From Anaerotruncus colihominis (GTDB taxonomy: Bacteria; Bacillota; Clostridia; Oscillospirales; Ruminococcaceae), in contig CP102255.1 in the NCBI GenBank assembly GCA_025146135.1, forward strand, positions 1,178,001 to 1,242,000: a stretch of 64,000 nt of DNA, given 5' to 3'. This document shows positions 33,872-44,236 of the stretch, piece by piece. The notes under the pieces were generated by a model. It had not been told where the DNA came from and searched no databases. It saw nothing but the letters and a program-made list of their open reading frames with translations. The position numbers and the translations under genes were made by a program. The number at the start of each line of letters is the position of its first letter. Position 1 is the stretch's first letter.

Positions 33872-35335
33872 ATGAAAATTGCTGTCGGCTTATTTTATCT
33901 GGAATGCAACACCTTTAACCCCGATCTGGTTGGACGGGAGCAGTTTATCTTCGCCGAAGGCCAGCAGGTGCTCCCCTATCTGCATGTATGTGATATCTTC
34001 CAAGAGGAGGGTTTTGAGCTGGTGCCAACCATTATGGCCTCCACACTGCCTGCCGGACGGCTAAAAGAGGACGATTTCTGGTTTTTTGCCAATAAGATTT
34101 TGAATACTGTGAGGGCAACCCCTGATCTGGACGGCATCTTTCTGCACCTGCATGGTTCGATGGAGGTCGAAAACATTGGCTCCGGAGATCTGCGGCTTGT
34201 GAAGGAGCTGCGGCGGATTGTTGGGGACAGCCTGCCGATCGGCATCGCGCTCGATGCGCATGCCAACAACGACGCGTCCCTTGCCGATTATGTAAACATG
34301 ATGCGTGGATACCATACGATTCCTCATTCGGACCAGCCGGAAACCGAACAGGCGGTAGCGCGCGCGCTGGTGAAATTTATCCGGGAAAAGCGGCGGATCA
34401 AACCTGCGCTTACCATTGTACCCGCGATCATCTCGGGAGAAAAAGGGCTTTCTGCCGTCGAACCGCTCAAAGGTCTGATTGAAAAAGCAGAAGCTTACGA
34501 ACAGATGGAAGGAATTGAAAGCGCAACCGTCTTTATGGGCGATCCGTGGTCAGACTGTCCAAACAGTCATCTTTCGGTCGTCGTGGTTCCCGAGCGGGAG
34601 GAATATAGCGAAAAGGCCCGTGCGCTTTCACGGGAGCTGGCGCAGGAAATGCTTGATTTGCGCCGTCAGTTTGACTTTGAGGTACCGGCGTTGCGTCCGC
34701 CCGAGGCGCTTGCATGCGCGCTGGCGTTTGAAGGCGGGCAGGTATTCATCACCGACTCGGGTGATAACACAACCGGCGGGGCGGTGGGTGAAGGCACCGA
34801 GATGCTCCGTCTGATCACGGCCTGCCCCGATTTAAAGGGTAAAAAGGTTTTGATTGCCGCGATCCATGATGACGCTGCGTTTGCAGCCTGTATGCAGGTG
34901 GAAATCGGCCAGCCGGTTTCGCTGACGGTTGGCACCGGACGGGATGAAACTTCCATTTCGACCAAAATTTCCGGAGTGCTCAAATGCCGCGGCAAGGTGC
35001 TTGGCTATCTCAATACCGACAGCGACGAGTGCGGGTCCTGCTGTACGGTGTCGCTGGGTGCGGTGGATGTTGTGATCTCCAACGCGGCGACTTCTTTTAT
35101 TACGCCGGGACATTTTGAGGCCGCGGGAACGCCGCTCGATCATTATGACATTTTGGTCATCAAGCAGGGGTATCTGTTTGCGCAGCTCAGACCGTTTGCC
35201 AAATTGGCGATGATGGCGGTTACAAAGGGCGCCACCTATCAATTTATTGAAGAACTGCCGTACAAGCATCTTATGCATCCCATCTTTCCGTTTGAGGATG
35301 CTCATAAAATCCAGTCTATGGCGAATGAAAACTGA
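33872..35335 (+). CDS. M81-family (MlrC-like) metallopeptidase, 487 aa
   Basis: Begins MKIAVGLFYLECNTFNP, the diagnostic start of the M81/DUF1485 family, and has LHLHGSMEVENIGSGD and GIALDAHANND segments expected in the metal site, with a separate MlrC C-terminal domain from about residue 290. MlrC, the founder, cleaves linearised microcystin; other members act on unknown amide substrates. GAGGGAAAG precedes ATG 33872. Last gene of the operon, so the imported ligand is probably an amide or peptide-like compound processed by this enzyme and the M24-fold protein (inference). Confidence 0.87.
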   Translation: MKIAVGLFYLECNTFNPDLVGREQFIFAEGQQVLPYLHVCDIFQEEGFELVPTIMASTLPAGRLKEDDFWFFANKILNTVRATPDLDGIFLHLHGSMEVENIGSGDLRLVKELRRIVGDSLPIGIALDAHANNDASLADYVNMMRGYHTIPHSDQPETEQAVARALVKFIREKRRIKPALTIVPAIISGEKGLSAVEPLKGLIEKAEAYEQMEGIESATVFMGDPWSDCPNSHLSVVVVPEREEYSEKARALSRELAQEMLDLRRQFDFEVPALRPPEALACALAFEGGQVFITDSGDNTTGGAVGEGTEMLRLITACPDLKGKKVLIAAIHDDAAFAACMQVEIGQPVSLTVGTGRDETSISTKISGVLKCRGKVLGYLNTDSDECGSCCTVSLGAVDVVISNAATSFITPGHFEAAGTPLDHYDILVIKQGYLFAQLRPFAKLAMMAVTKGATYQFIEELPYKHLMHPIFPFEDAHKIQSMANEN

Positions 35336-35377
35336 ATCGCAGCTTATTTCAAAGCGAAGCCGTTGTATCTACAGCCT

Positions 35378-35422
35378 AAAAAGCCGCAGGCAGGGCATGA
35401 ATGCCCTGCCTGCGGCTTTTTT
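35378..35422 (+). terminator. Terminator of the M24/ABC/M81 operon
   Basis: A 20-bp near-perfect stem (AAGCCGCAGGCAGGGCAT and its complement, GA loop) ends in TTTTTT. Confidence 0.95.
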
Positions 35423-35550
35423 GTAGCTTTAGCGAAAGAAATCAACCAGCTATGCTGGTAAGAATAGAAATCTTAAGATACAAGAAATCCTCCTTTTGCT
35501 AAAATAGATGAGGGTTTGCCGGCCGCATCAAGGCAAAAGGAGAATATTGT

Positions 35551-35612
35551 CATGAAAGACGTAAAGACTTGTGCAAACCACGCGTTCTACGCGTGGTTTT
35601 GATTTATGAAGC
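35551..35612 (+). repeat. Minigene overlapping a hairpin; possible insertion-sequence end
   Basis: AAAGGAG and ATG 35551 open a 16-codon frame ending in a stem AAACCACGCG/CGCGTGGTTT (loop TTCTA) and its stop TGA. Structures like this occur at ends of IS200/IS605-type elements, and no transposase is left. Alternatively it is a leader peptide with terminator. Both are weak. Confidence 0.35.
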
Positions 35613-35640
35613 GGTTGATTATGCGATGCCTGATAACTGT

Positions 35641-36094
35641 CTAACGACTCCCGTTTAAAGCAATCAACTTCTCGATAATCTTTTCCCGATATTCTGTATG
35701 ACGCGGCATACCTTTGCCTAAACCGCCTCGCTTTGGAAACTGGAGCTTGAGGAAACCGCCGTTCTTCAACGTGATCGAACAGTTGACAGCTCCCATAATA
35801 GCGTTTTTTATCTCACAGCTTTGAATATCTGCCAGCGGAAAACAAACGCCAATATCTTCTGCCACGGTCCTTCTTAAGTCTGGCACGTGATAGAACTCAT
35901 TTAAATACTTGCGTTCTTCACATTCAGATACTATCAAATAGTCTTTTGTGATACCAATATATACATCAAATCTTGATGTTTTTTTTGTTTACTTGAAGCG
36001 TAACACCATGTATACCTGCCGTAAGCGTTTCGCCGTTGGGAATGCATGTTTCCAAAACCTGTATCATTCTGTGCTCGTCAAAAATGCCATTCAA
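35641..36094 (-). pseudogene. Hypothetical gene with a frameshift at an A8 run
   Basis: TTG 36094 follows a GGAGGAG site and reads LNGIFDEHRMIQVLETC to NKKNIKI before stopping at about 35966. A second frame continues exactly there with VYIGITKDYLIVSECEERKY and runs to 35641 (98 more codons). The break coincides with a run of eight A (minus strand, about 35980-35987). Together the two halves make a ~150-aa protein, apparently a small PH-like beta protein; family not recognised. Confidence 0.55.
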
Positions 36095-36629
36095 AAGATT
36101 CTCCTCCAGTTAAAGATTTGATGATGAGTTTGTCTGTCCCATTTTAACATAACTTTATTAATATGAAAAGAATATGCCTTTTAAAAGATAGTCCTTTTTG
36201 CGGAGATGCGGTACAGGCATATTTCTAAATTTAGCAAAGATTCTTTTTGATGATTGTAAAATTTCCCTTGACGGAAATATTCAAATCAGATAAAATGGAA
36301 AAAAAGAATAATGAGAATCTCGAGCAAAATAGCCTAAAAAGAGGAAGTTTCTTCATGGCCTTTTGCCTGGACCCACGGATGATCGGTTTATCACAGCGGT
36401 GGTCCACGGGGTTGCCGTAGAAATGCGGCCGCCTTCACATTTTGAAAAGAGATCGACGAAGCGTTAAAGAGACGGCTTTTTAGTTGTGCGCAGTTATGCC
36501 TGGCGGCAGGCAGCCACACCGGAAGGCTGTCTTATACCGTCTGTTTTTGTGAAGGCTGCCACAGTTTGGTGTGGCGGCCTTTTATTGTTATAAAGCCGTT
36601 TAATATTGTATAAGGAGGAGGCGTCCGCC
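36095..36629 (+). promoter_or_regulatory. Leader of the moeA-like operon with alternative hairpins
   Basis: No gene is seen in 36095-36490; one frame at 36360-36450 has coding character without start. At 36554-36579 lies a terminator stem GGCTGCCACA/TGTGGCGGCC followed by TTTTA. The upstream stretch 36509-36520 (GGCAGCCACACC) can pair with 36568-36579 (GGTGTGGCGGCC) in 11 of 12 positions and so would disrupt the terminator. This is the logic of a riboswitch or attenuator. Given the MoeA gene downstream, a molybdenum/tungsten-cofactor signal is a candidate, but I could not match the known Moco motif. Confidence 0.5.
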
Positions 36630-37865
36630 TTGGAAAACCAGTTTAGTCCGACATTTGAAAAATTGTTATCCCGCGAGGAAATCATCGCTTCGGTGATTCG
36701 CAACTGGACTCCCGAAAGGGTAATTGAACAGATTCCCGTAACTGAAGCGTTAGGACGTATCCCATCCGCAAAGGTTTGCTCTGTATGGACACTTCCGGTG
36801 GTTCGATCCTCTGCTGGGGATGGTATTGCTGTTGATTCGTCCCGGTTTGCACAGGGGATACCGGATACCTCCGGCTGGATACAGGGACGTGATTTTGTCC
36901 ACGCCGATACAGGGGATGATTTTGACGATGCTTTTGACGCGGTGATAATGGTCGAAGATATCGCGTTCTCCCCAGAAGGGCGGCTGACGATCCGGGATGG
37001 GGTTCAAGTGTATCCTGGATACAATGTGCGCCCGGCAGGCTCTATCGTCCAAAAGGGAGAGGCGCTGGTGAGAGCCAATCTCCCTTTGCGTCCCAGGGAT
37101 TTGGCCTGCCTTCAGATGGGCGGCGTGGGACAGATCTCTGTTTGGAAAAAGCCGGTTGTGGCCTTTATCCCATCGGGTAGCGAGCTGATTGCTCCAGGCA
37201 CGCCTGTAACCCGCGGCAAAAATGTGGATACAAACAGCTTGCTTGTGCGTGAGACTATAAAACAGTTGGGGGCCGAGCCTCTGTGCCTTCCGATCGTTCC
37301 GGATGACTATGAGCCTATTCTGGAGGCCCTGGACAGCGCCCTCATCAAAGCCGACATCATTATTTTGGGAGGCGGATCCTCCAAGGGAGCAGAGGACTTT
37401 TCCGCCACCCTGCTGCACCAGCGTGGGAAGGTATTGTGCCATGGCGCGCAGGCGGTTCCCGGAAAGCCGCTGTGTGTCGCTATGATACAGGGAAAGCCTG
37501 TCATCAACCTGCCCGGTCCGTTCATGGCGGCCTATCATGGACTGGAGTGGCTGGTCAATGCCCTGGTTTCTCATTTTCTGATGCAGCCAAAGCAAGCGCG
37601 CCAGACTGTGAAAGCTACGCTGACCCAACCTGTAGAGGGCAGCGAAAGGGTTTCCATGCTGTTGGTGGTAGAGGTAAGCCGAAAACGGGATGGATCGGGC
37701 TATTGGGCAACGCCGTATAATTTTAAAAAGATTCCGATGAGCCGCACGGTTGCAGCAAATGGACAATATATGACGAAACTGGGGGAATCGCTGCCGGCCG
37801 GCAGCGAGATCGAGGTGGAGCTGCTGCGTGGTCCGGCATATATTCCAGATGCCGGCTGGGATTAA
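36630..37865 (+). CDS. MoeA-like molybdopterin molybdenumtransferase-type protein, 411 aa
   Basis: MoeA proteins insert molybdate or tungstate into adenylylated molybdopterin. Domain order is the usual one: a domain with VTEALGRIPSAKVCS near residue 35, the MoCF core with FIPSGSELIAPGTP (~185), NVDTNSLLVRETIKQLGAEP and LGGGSSKGAED (~250), INLPGPFMAAYHG (~295) and a C-terminal beta domain. Two differences: the first domain's SAGDGIAVD replaces the typical DGYA motif, and the core has GGGSSKG instead of the canonical GGxSxG. Start TTG 36630 follows AAGGAGGAGG. Confidence 0.82.
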   Translation: MENQFSPTFEKLLSREEIIASVIRNWTPERVIEQIPVTEALGRIPSAKVCSVWTLPVVRSSAGDGIAVDSSRFAQGIPDTSGWIQGRDFVHADTGDDFDDAFDAVIMVEDIAFSPEGRLTIRDGVQVYPGYNVRPAGSIVQKGEALVRANLPLRPRDLACLQMGGVGQISVWKKPVVAFIPSGSELIAPGTPVTRGKNVDTNSLLVRETIKQLGAEPLCLPIVPDDYEPILEALDSALIKADIIILGGGSSKGAEDFSATLLHQRGKVLCHGAQAVPGKPLCVAMIQGKPVINLPGPFMAAYHGLEWLVNALVSHFLMQPKQARQTVKATLTQPVEGSERVSMLLVVEVSRKRDGSGYWATPYNFKKIPMSRTVAANGQYMTKLGESLPAGSEIEVELLRGPAYIPDAGWD

Positions 37866-38019
37866 GGGGCTGTTTAAAAAATAATAATTCCCGCCGCCTT
37901 CTGTAAACAGAGGCGAAAAATTTGTCAATTGCGCTATTTTCAAACAAGCCCTAGAGAGTGCCTGAAAATCGGGGCTGCTTTGATTCTCAAAGAATTTCGA
38001 AACCAGGGAGGGTCCTGCG

Positions 38020-38664
38020 GTGCTGACCGTAAATTCAAACACGATGCAGAGAATTCCGGAGGGATATGAATTTGACTGGATCGCTCAAAACATCTTTTTT
38101 CCTATTTATCCGGTTATTGTGGATGATATTCTGGCCCGTATTCCCCGCCGGGACGGTGTTTTGATTGATGTGGGCTGTGGGAGCGGGCATCTGGGGCTGG
38201 CGCTTCTGGAACGGACACGGTATAAAGGCTGCTTGATTGATATCAATCAAACGGCGTTGGAACTGGGCCGTGCTCACGCGCGGGAACGGGGACTGGCTGA
38301 CCGGGCAGTATTTATGCGGCAGGATGTGCATTCCATGGACTTTCCGGATGGATACGCCGATCTGATTATCAGCCGTGGCTCTTATCATTTTTGGGCAGAT
38401 TTGGAGAAGGCTCTGACAGAGATATACCGGGTATTGGCTCCGGGCGGCAATACATATATCGGAGGCGGAATGGGAAGCGCGGCGTTGGCAGAATCCATCC
38501 GTCCGCAGATGCAGGCTGTTATGCCGGGGTGGCCCGATGGGCCGCTGCAACGCAGCGGTAAAATATCGACAGAATATTTGAACACTTTTTTGGAGCGCCA
38601 GAGCATCCCTCATGAAATCGTAGAAAACCAGGAGCAGGGACGCTGGATCATTATGCATAAATAG
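38020..38664 (+). CDS. Class I SAM-dependent methyltransferase, 214 aa
   Basis: Seven-strand Rossmann methyltransferase with motif I VLIDVGCGSGHLGLALL near residue 45, acidic motif II LIDINQTALELGR, and post-motif SRGSYHFWADLEKALTEIYRVLAPGG. Start GTG 38020 has an AGGGAGG site. The substrate is unknown. It sits between the MoeA-like gene and a metal-type ABC permease, an arrangement seen in molybdate or tungstate uptake loci; a metal-chelator or cofactor methylation role is inference. Confidence 0.8.
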   Translation: MLTVNSNTMQRIPEGYEFDWIAQNIFFPIYPVIVDDILARIPRRDGVLIDVGCGSGHLGLALLERTRYKGCLIDINQTALELGRAHARERGLADRAVFMRQDVHSMDFPDGYADLIISRGSYHFWADLEKALTEIYRVLAPGGNTYIGGGMGSAALAESIRPQMQAVMPGWPDGPLQRSGKISTEYLNTFLERQSIPHEIVENQEQGRWIIMHK

Positions 38665-38683
38665 CATGGATTCGGGGTGTATT

Positions 38684-39535
38684 ATGTCGGAAAATTGGAA
38701 GGAAAAGTGGGCTGCGGCATGGCCGGTTCTGCTGGTTTTGCCTATACTGGCGTTTGTGTTCTCATTTGGTGTTGGACGATTCTCCATTTCGCCGTCGGAG
38801 CTGCTGCACACATTGTTTTATCATTTTGCAGATCCCAGTCAAATTGTCGATTCCAATATGGAAACCACGCTGTTCAATATCCGGCTGCCTCGTATATTGG
38901 CGGTATTGCTGGTGGGGGGCGGACTATCTATCGCTGGCGCGGCTTATCAGGGGATGTTTAAAAATCCAATGGTATCGCCGGATATTTTGGGGGCCTCCGC
39001 TGGAGCCGGATTTGGGGCTTGTTTGGCTATGTTGATGGAGCTGCCTACTGTGTATGTCCAGATGTTCAGCTTTTGTGGAGGTATTTTGGCGGTATTCATA
39101 GCGGCCACAGCCACGCGCCGGTTCAGCATGGACCCGATTCTGGGATTGGTGCTGGGCGGTATGATGGTAAGCACCCTGTTCCAGTCCGGAACATCCACCA
39201 TCAAGATTTTAGCCGATGCGGACAACAAGCTTCCGCAGATCACCTTTTGGCTGATGGGAAGCTTTAATGTCATGAACAAGGCAAAGCTGTTCAGCATTTT
39301 AATTCCTATCGGAGCAGGCTTTTTAATTCTTTTTCTGGTTCGCTGGCAGCTCAACGTCCTTTCATTTGGGGAGGATGAGGCCAGCAGCCTGGGAATTAAA
39401 ACGAAACGTATACGCAGTATGGTCATCATCGCCTCCACGCTGATCACTGCTTCCTGTGTTTCCGTGTGCGGCATGGTGGGCTGGGTCGGGCTGGTCATCC
39501 CGCATGCGGGCCGGGCCTTTGTTGAGGTAAGATAA
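38684..39535 (+). pseudogene. FecCD/BtuC-type ABC permease truncated by the ICE
   Basis: Membrane permease of iron-siderophore, cobalamin or MolB-like molybdate transporters. The first ~275 residues are normal: IRLPRILAVLLVGGGLSIAG, GMFKNPMVSPDILGASAGAG, and the coupling-helix region with GMVGWVGLVIPHAGRA. Immediately after, where relatives carry about 55 more residues, the frame runs into AFVEVR and stops at 39533-39535 within the inverted repeat that starts the ICE. So the gene was split by integration; the rest should lie at the element's other end. Confidence 0.85.
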
Positions 39536-39575
39536 CGATACCTTTTTTGCAGAGGGTGTTATCTTACCTCTTTTT
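39520..39575. other. Left end of the integrative element with terminator-like palindrome
   Basis: The FecCD coding sequence ends here. A 13-bp inverted repeat GAGGTAAGATAAC (39524-39536) and its complement (39558-39570), 21-nt loop, is followed by TTTTT. It marks the junction, and also provides a terminator between host and element. The exact crossover dinucleotide cannot be fixed without the right end. Confidence 0.6.
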
Positions 39576-39583
39576 GATGTATG

Positions 39584-41305
<1,722 letters not shown>

Positions 41306-41360
41306 CTATATTATACCACATACCGCTGCCTGTGTCATGTATAAAATGTGAAGAAACGCC

Positions 41361-41528
41361 CTATTTCCGGGCGTTTGCGGGGTTCAGTTCCATGTCTTTG
41401 CGAATGAGTTTTTTTATCTTTTTATCCAGTGTGTCCGTTGCGCGTTCACTTGCGGACGAACATACAAGGTAAGTAACTTTTCCTATTTTATGCTCCGTTG
41501 TGGTAACGGGCGTTTGGTTTTGCGTCAA
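41361..41528 (-). CDS. TnpW-like small transposon protein, 55 aa
   Basis: The core EHKIGKVTYLVCSSASERATDTLDKKI matches the small transposon-encoded TnpW family found beside serine recombinases. Start is TTG 41528 with GGGGGA upstream; a longer frame from 41588 lacks a site. Function unknown. Confidence 0.7.
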   Translation of the reverse strand: MTQNQTPVTTTEHKIGKVTYLVCSSASERATDTLDKKIKKLIRKDMELNPANARK

Positions 41529-42005
41529 AGAAAATCCCCCTTTCTTTCGCAAACATATAATATAGTCTATGAATAGCAGCAAGTCCACTATTCAATAAAA
41601 CAAAGGCTTTAATCGGACGGTTATTAGCATAACCTCATGGGAATTTCACCCCGGCATGGTTCTCATGCCGCCCTACCCATTGCCTGCGACGCTCTTAACG
41701 CTCGGACTGTGGCTGTAAGGAAGTATCATTGTATATTCTGCGTGTCGTCGCCCGCAAGCCGCTACACTTGCTTTCCGGCGCGGTGTTGGTCGCTCGGCTG
41801 TCCGGGCGGGGATAACCTCACCCGGATAGCGTCATGGCGCACCCGCCGTATGGCTCGGCGCAAAAGGAACGTATCCGATTTGCCCTATGCTGCGCCGCCG
41901 TTATCTTGCGCCGCTTTCTTTTTCAAGGTTCAAAATGGCTGTGCTACCCGCGTCAACAGCGGAACGGAAAAGGGGGTGAGAGAAAGCGTCCCGCCGCCGT
42001 TGCGG
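41529..42005. other. Non-coding GC-rich stretch of the ICE
   Basis: Nearly 480 bp without a plausible gene on either strand; frames there lack ribosome sites. A short inverted repeat CGGCATG-gttct-CATGCCG lies near 41651-41670. It may hold regulatory or excision sequences. I see no other structure. Confidence 0.5.
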
Positions 42006-42266
42006 TTATTCCTCTGTCCTAAAGGTGAGGACAGCCATCATCAGTTTTGCTTGCAGCCGTTCCCGAATGTCGTGGTCTACGCCGAAATAGACGTTCCCGC
42101 GCTCGTCGTACAGCTTCCGCATGGAGAGGCGGGCTATGTAGCCGCTAAAATGCTGCAAGACAATCTTCATGGCGTCCGGGTCGCCCTTTGTCGCTGCCAC
42201 AATGACAGGATAGGGAACAAGGGCATTTTCCGGGTAGCCGGGTTCGTTACCATTCGTCCCATTCAT
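42006..42266 (-). CDS. Helix-turn-helix domain protein of the ICE, 86 aa
   Basis: Matches the short HTH family common to Tn916/Tn1549-like elements (ALVPYPVIVAATKGDPDAM, then HFSGYIARLSMR and a VDHDIRERLQAKLMMAVLTF end). ATG 42266 is 9 nt from GGAGG; ATG 42272 is too close. Overlaps the end of the sigma-like gene, so co-translated. Probably regulates excision or transfer genes. Confidence 0.7.
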   Translation of the reverse strand: MNGTNGNEPGYPENALVPYPVIVAATKGDPDAMKIVLQHFSGYIARLSMRKLYDERGNVYFGVDHDIRERLQAKLMMAVLTFRTEE

Positions 42267-42687
42267 CAGCATTTTCCTCCAGATATTTTCTTAATTTCTC
42301 AAAAGAGCTTGTCCGCCTGTACTGTATCGTGCTTCTCGATGTATTGAACAACTTCGCAATCTCGGTGTCGTTCATTCCCTCGAAATAGTACAGGAGTACG
42401 GCTTTGCGCTTTTCTTTCGGCAAAGTACGGATTGCTTCAAGAAGCAGCTTCGGCGTGATTTTCTTCCCGGCTTTCTCAAAGACGGTTTCGGCGGTTTCCC
42501 GTTTGAAATATTCATCAAAGGTATGAAGCTGCCGCGCTTCGTCTAAGGGCAAATCGGAAAAGGTGACTTCCCTTGCCTTATGCCTGTGCAGCTCCCTGTG
42601 AGCGTCACACGCTTCATTGTGCAGCACCGTATTACAAAACTTCTGAAAAGCACATTGTTTGTAAAACTCCCTGCTATTAGGTTCCAC
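42247..42687 (-). CDS. Sigma-70-family RNA polymerase sigma factor-like protein, 146 aa
   Basis: A C-terminal sigma-4-type helix-turn-helix (LPKEKRKAVLLYYFEGMNDTEI, then AKLFNTSRSTIQYRR) follows a charged N-terminal half. Start GTG 42687 has GGAGGTGAG 5 nt upstream; the frame's earlier part has no site. Such genes sit next to the recombinase in Tn1549-like elements and control transfer or excision. Confidence 0.8.
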   Translation of the reverse strand: MEPNSREFYKQCAFQKFCNTVLHNEACDAHRELHRHKAREVTFSDLPLDEARQLHTFDEYFKRETAETVFEKAGKKITPKLLLEAIRTLPKEKRKAVLLYYFEGMNDTEIAKLFNTSRSTIQYRRTSSFEKLRKYLEENADEWDEW

Positions 42688-42814
42688 ATTCTCACCTCCT
42701 TTCTCGTTGGAAAGTTGGTGGTGCTTCCCCCTTTTCGCGGGGCAATACGGCGTTTTTGAAAAACGCCGAAGATTTTTTGAAATTTTTTCAAAAAATTTTT
42801 TGAGCAGCAAAATA

Positions 42815-42841
42815 CGCCTGTCCGAAAAGCCCGGACAGGCG
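42815..42841. terminator. Hairpin near the sigma-factor gene
   Basis: 10-bp stem CGCCTGTCCG/CGGACAGGCG with a 7-nt loop. No strong T tract, so terminator function is uncertain; an A/T palindrome (TTTTTTGAAA repeats) precedes it at about 42772-42802. The rest of 42842-43144 shows no gene. Confidence 0.45.
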
Positions 42842-43144
42842 TATAGGTATTGTAAGCAGTATTTAGATGATTAGACAGTTCATAGTCAAGGGTAGAGAGG
42901 TTCCCGGCGGTGGTCGGGCTTTTTTTGATATGTCAATGACCGTCGGATTTTGTCGATAGGGTATGTGCTTCATGGCGGCTACCTCCTTTAGCCGCCGCTT
43001 TTAACAGTGATACCGCGTCATTTCATTAGAAGATAAAAAGAAACGGCGGCTTTGATTTTTCAAAGCTGCTGCGGAAATCAAAGAACGACAAGCAACAGTT
43101 CTGATTTTGCTCCAATATGGTTATTAGGGGCACAAATTAAAATC

Positions 43145-43192
43145 AAAAAAGAGCCGATAACAGCAGTATTTCAAACTGCATATTATCGGCTC
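43145..43192 (-). terminator. Terminator of the rRNA methylase cargo gene
   Basis: Stem GAGCCGATAA/TTATCGGCTC with an inner GCAGT/ACTGC helix; on the minus strand six T follow. Confidence 0.85.
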
Positions 43193-43223
43193 TGCGTCTG
43201 TGCGTCTGGCTCTTTTAATTAAA

Positions 43224-44213
43224 TTATTTCTGTTGTTTTTTGGCTTTATTATATGTATTAGCTAACTGTCCACAAGCTGCTTTAATCTCTCTACCATGAG
43301 AAACTCTCATGGTAACTTCAAGTCCTGTTTGCTCTAATTGATGTTTGAACGCAACCATTTCTTGTTTTTGTGGTGCTCTAATTTTTGAATTACTCGTCGG
43401 GTTGTATTGCAGCACGTTAATCATAACATTTTTGCCCTTAAACCATTTTGCAAGTTGCCTTATATCTGAGGAACGGTCATTTATACCTGGTAAAAGCAAA
43501 TACGCAAATACCACTTTTCGATTATGCCTTTGAGAATAGGACAATGCTTGCTTAACAACATCTTCAATAGCGTACATGTGCATATGAGGAATGATACAGT
43601 TTCTCGCAGCCTGTGTTGCTGCATGTAAAGATATTGTCAACTGAATTTTTAGATGTTCTTCGCGCAATTTTTTTAATTGATTAACTGGACCAACTGTTGA
43701 TACGGTAATGCCGTCGGTTGGAAAGTTAAGTCCATTTCTATCTCGAAGAATATGGATTGCTGCAATCAAGTTGTCGTAATTGAATAAAGGTTCTCCCATT
43801 CCCATAAAAACGATACGATTTACTTTTTGACGTATCAATACAACCTGCTGCACAATTTCAGACGGTGTTAGATTACGAACAAAACCATTGCGTCCGGACT
43901 CACAAAAAATACAGCCAACAGAACAACCAACTTGCGTACTTACGCAAACAGTCCCACCATCTCGCCGTTTAATAAAAACCGTTTCAATATACCTGTTATC
44001 TTTCAATTCATAAACATACTTTTCAGTATCGCTACTTTTATAGACTTTTTTTGTTGATATTGATAGATTTTCTTTGTGAAATGGCTGTTTATACAATTCC
44101 GTATATAAGGCTCTTGCTTTATCCTCTCCAATTACTTCCGACATTTCTTTGTAAGTAAATCCGTATGGGTCATTCAATATTTCCGTAGGTGTACTTTTAG
44201 GTAAGTGTTTCAT
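43224..44213 (-). CDS. RlmN/Cfr-family radical-SAM rRNA methyltransferase (cargo), 329 aa
   Basis: Enzymes of this family methylate A2503 of 23S rRNA, at C2 (RlmN) or C8 (Cfr, causing resistance to phenicols, lincosamides, oxazolidinones, pleuromutilins and streptogramin A). Visible: CVSTQVGCSVGCIFCESG with the CX3CX2C cluster motif and the preceding Cys, RNLTPSEIVQQV, FMGMGEPLFN, LTISLHAAT, and the methyl-carrying Cys in AACGQL near the C-terminus. At 329 aa it is shorter than typical RlmN or Cfr, and I cannot tell C2 from C8 specificity. It is clearly more AT-rich than the ICE backbone, sits with a KTR gene behind an attenuator, and is thus a likely acquired resistance gene. Confidence 0.85.
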   Translation of the reverse strand: MKHLPKSTPTEILNDPYGFTYKEMSEVIGEDKARALYTELYKQPFHKENLSISTKKVYKSSDTEKYVYELKDNRYIETVFIKRRDGGTVCVSTQVGCSVGCIFCESGRNGFVRNLTPSEIVQQVVLIRQKVNRIVFMGMGEPLFNYDNLIAAIHILRDRNGLNFPTDGITVSTVGPVNQLKKLREEHLKIQLTISLHAATQAARNCIIPHMHMYAIEDVVKQALSYSQRHNRKVVFAYLLLPGINDRSSDIRQLAKWFKGKNVMINVLQYNPTSNSKIRAPQKQEMVAFKHQLEQTGLEVTMRVSHGREIKAACGQLANTYNKAKKQQK

Positions 44214-44236
44214 TTAAATATCCTTCCTTTTCAAAA

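Noticed and set aside
36340-36480. Possible gene between the leader and the split hypothetical gene
   Set aside because: One frame reads like protein for about 35 codons but has no start, ribosome site or recognisable end; treated as non-coding.
43224-44213. Calling the methylase a definite Cfr (multidrug resistance) gene
   Set aside because: Sequence motifs are shared by RlmN and Cfr; without alignment the C2 or C8 specificity cannot be decided, so only the family is given.
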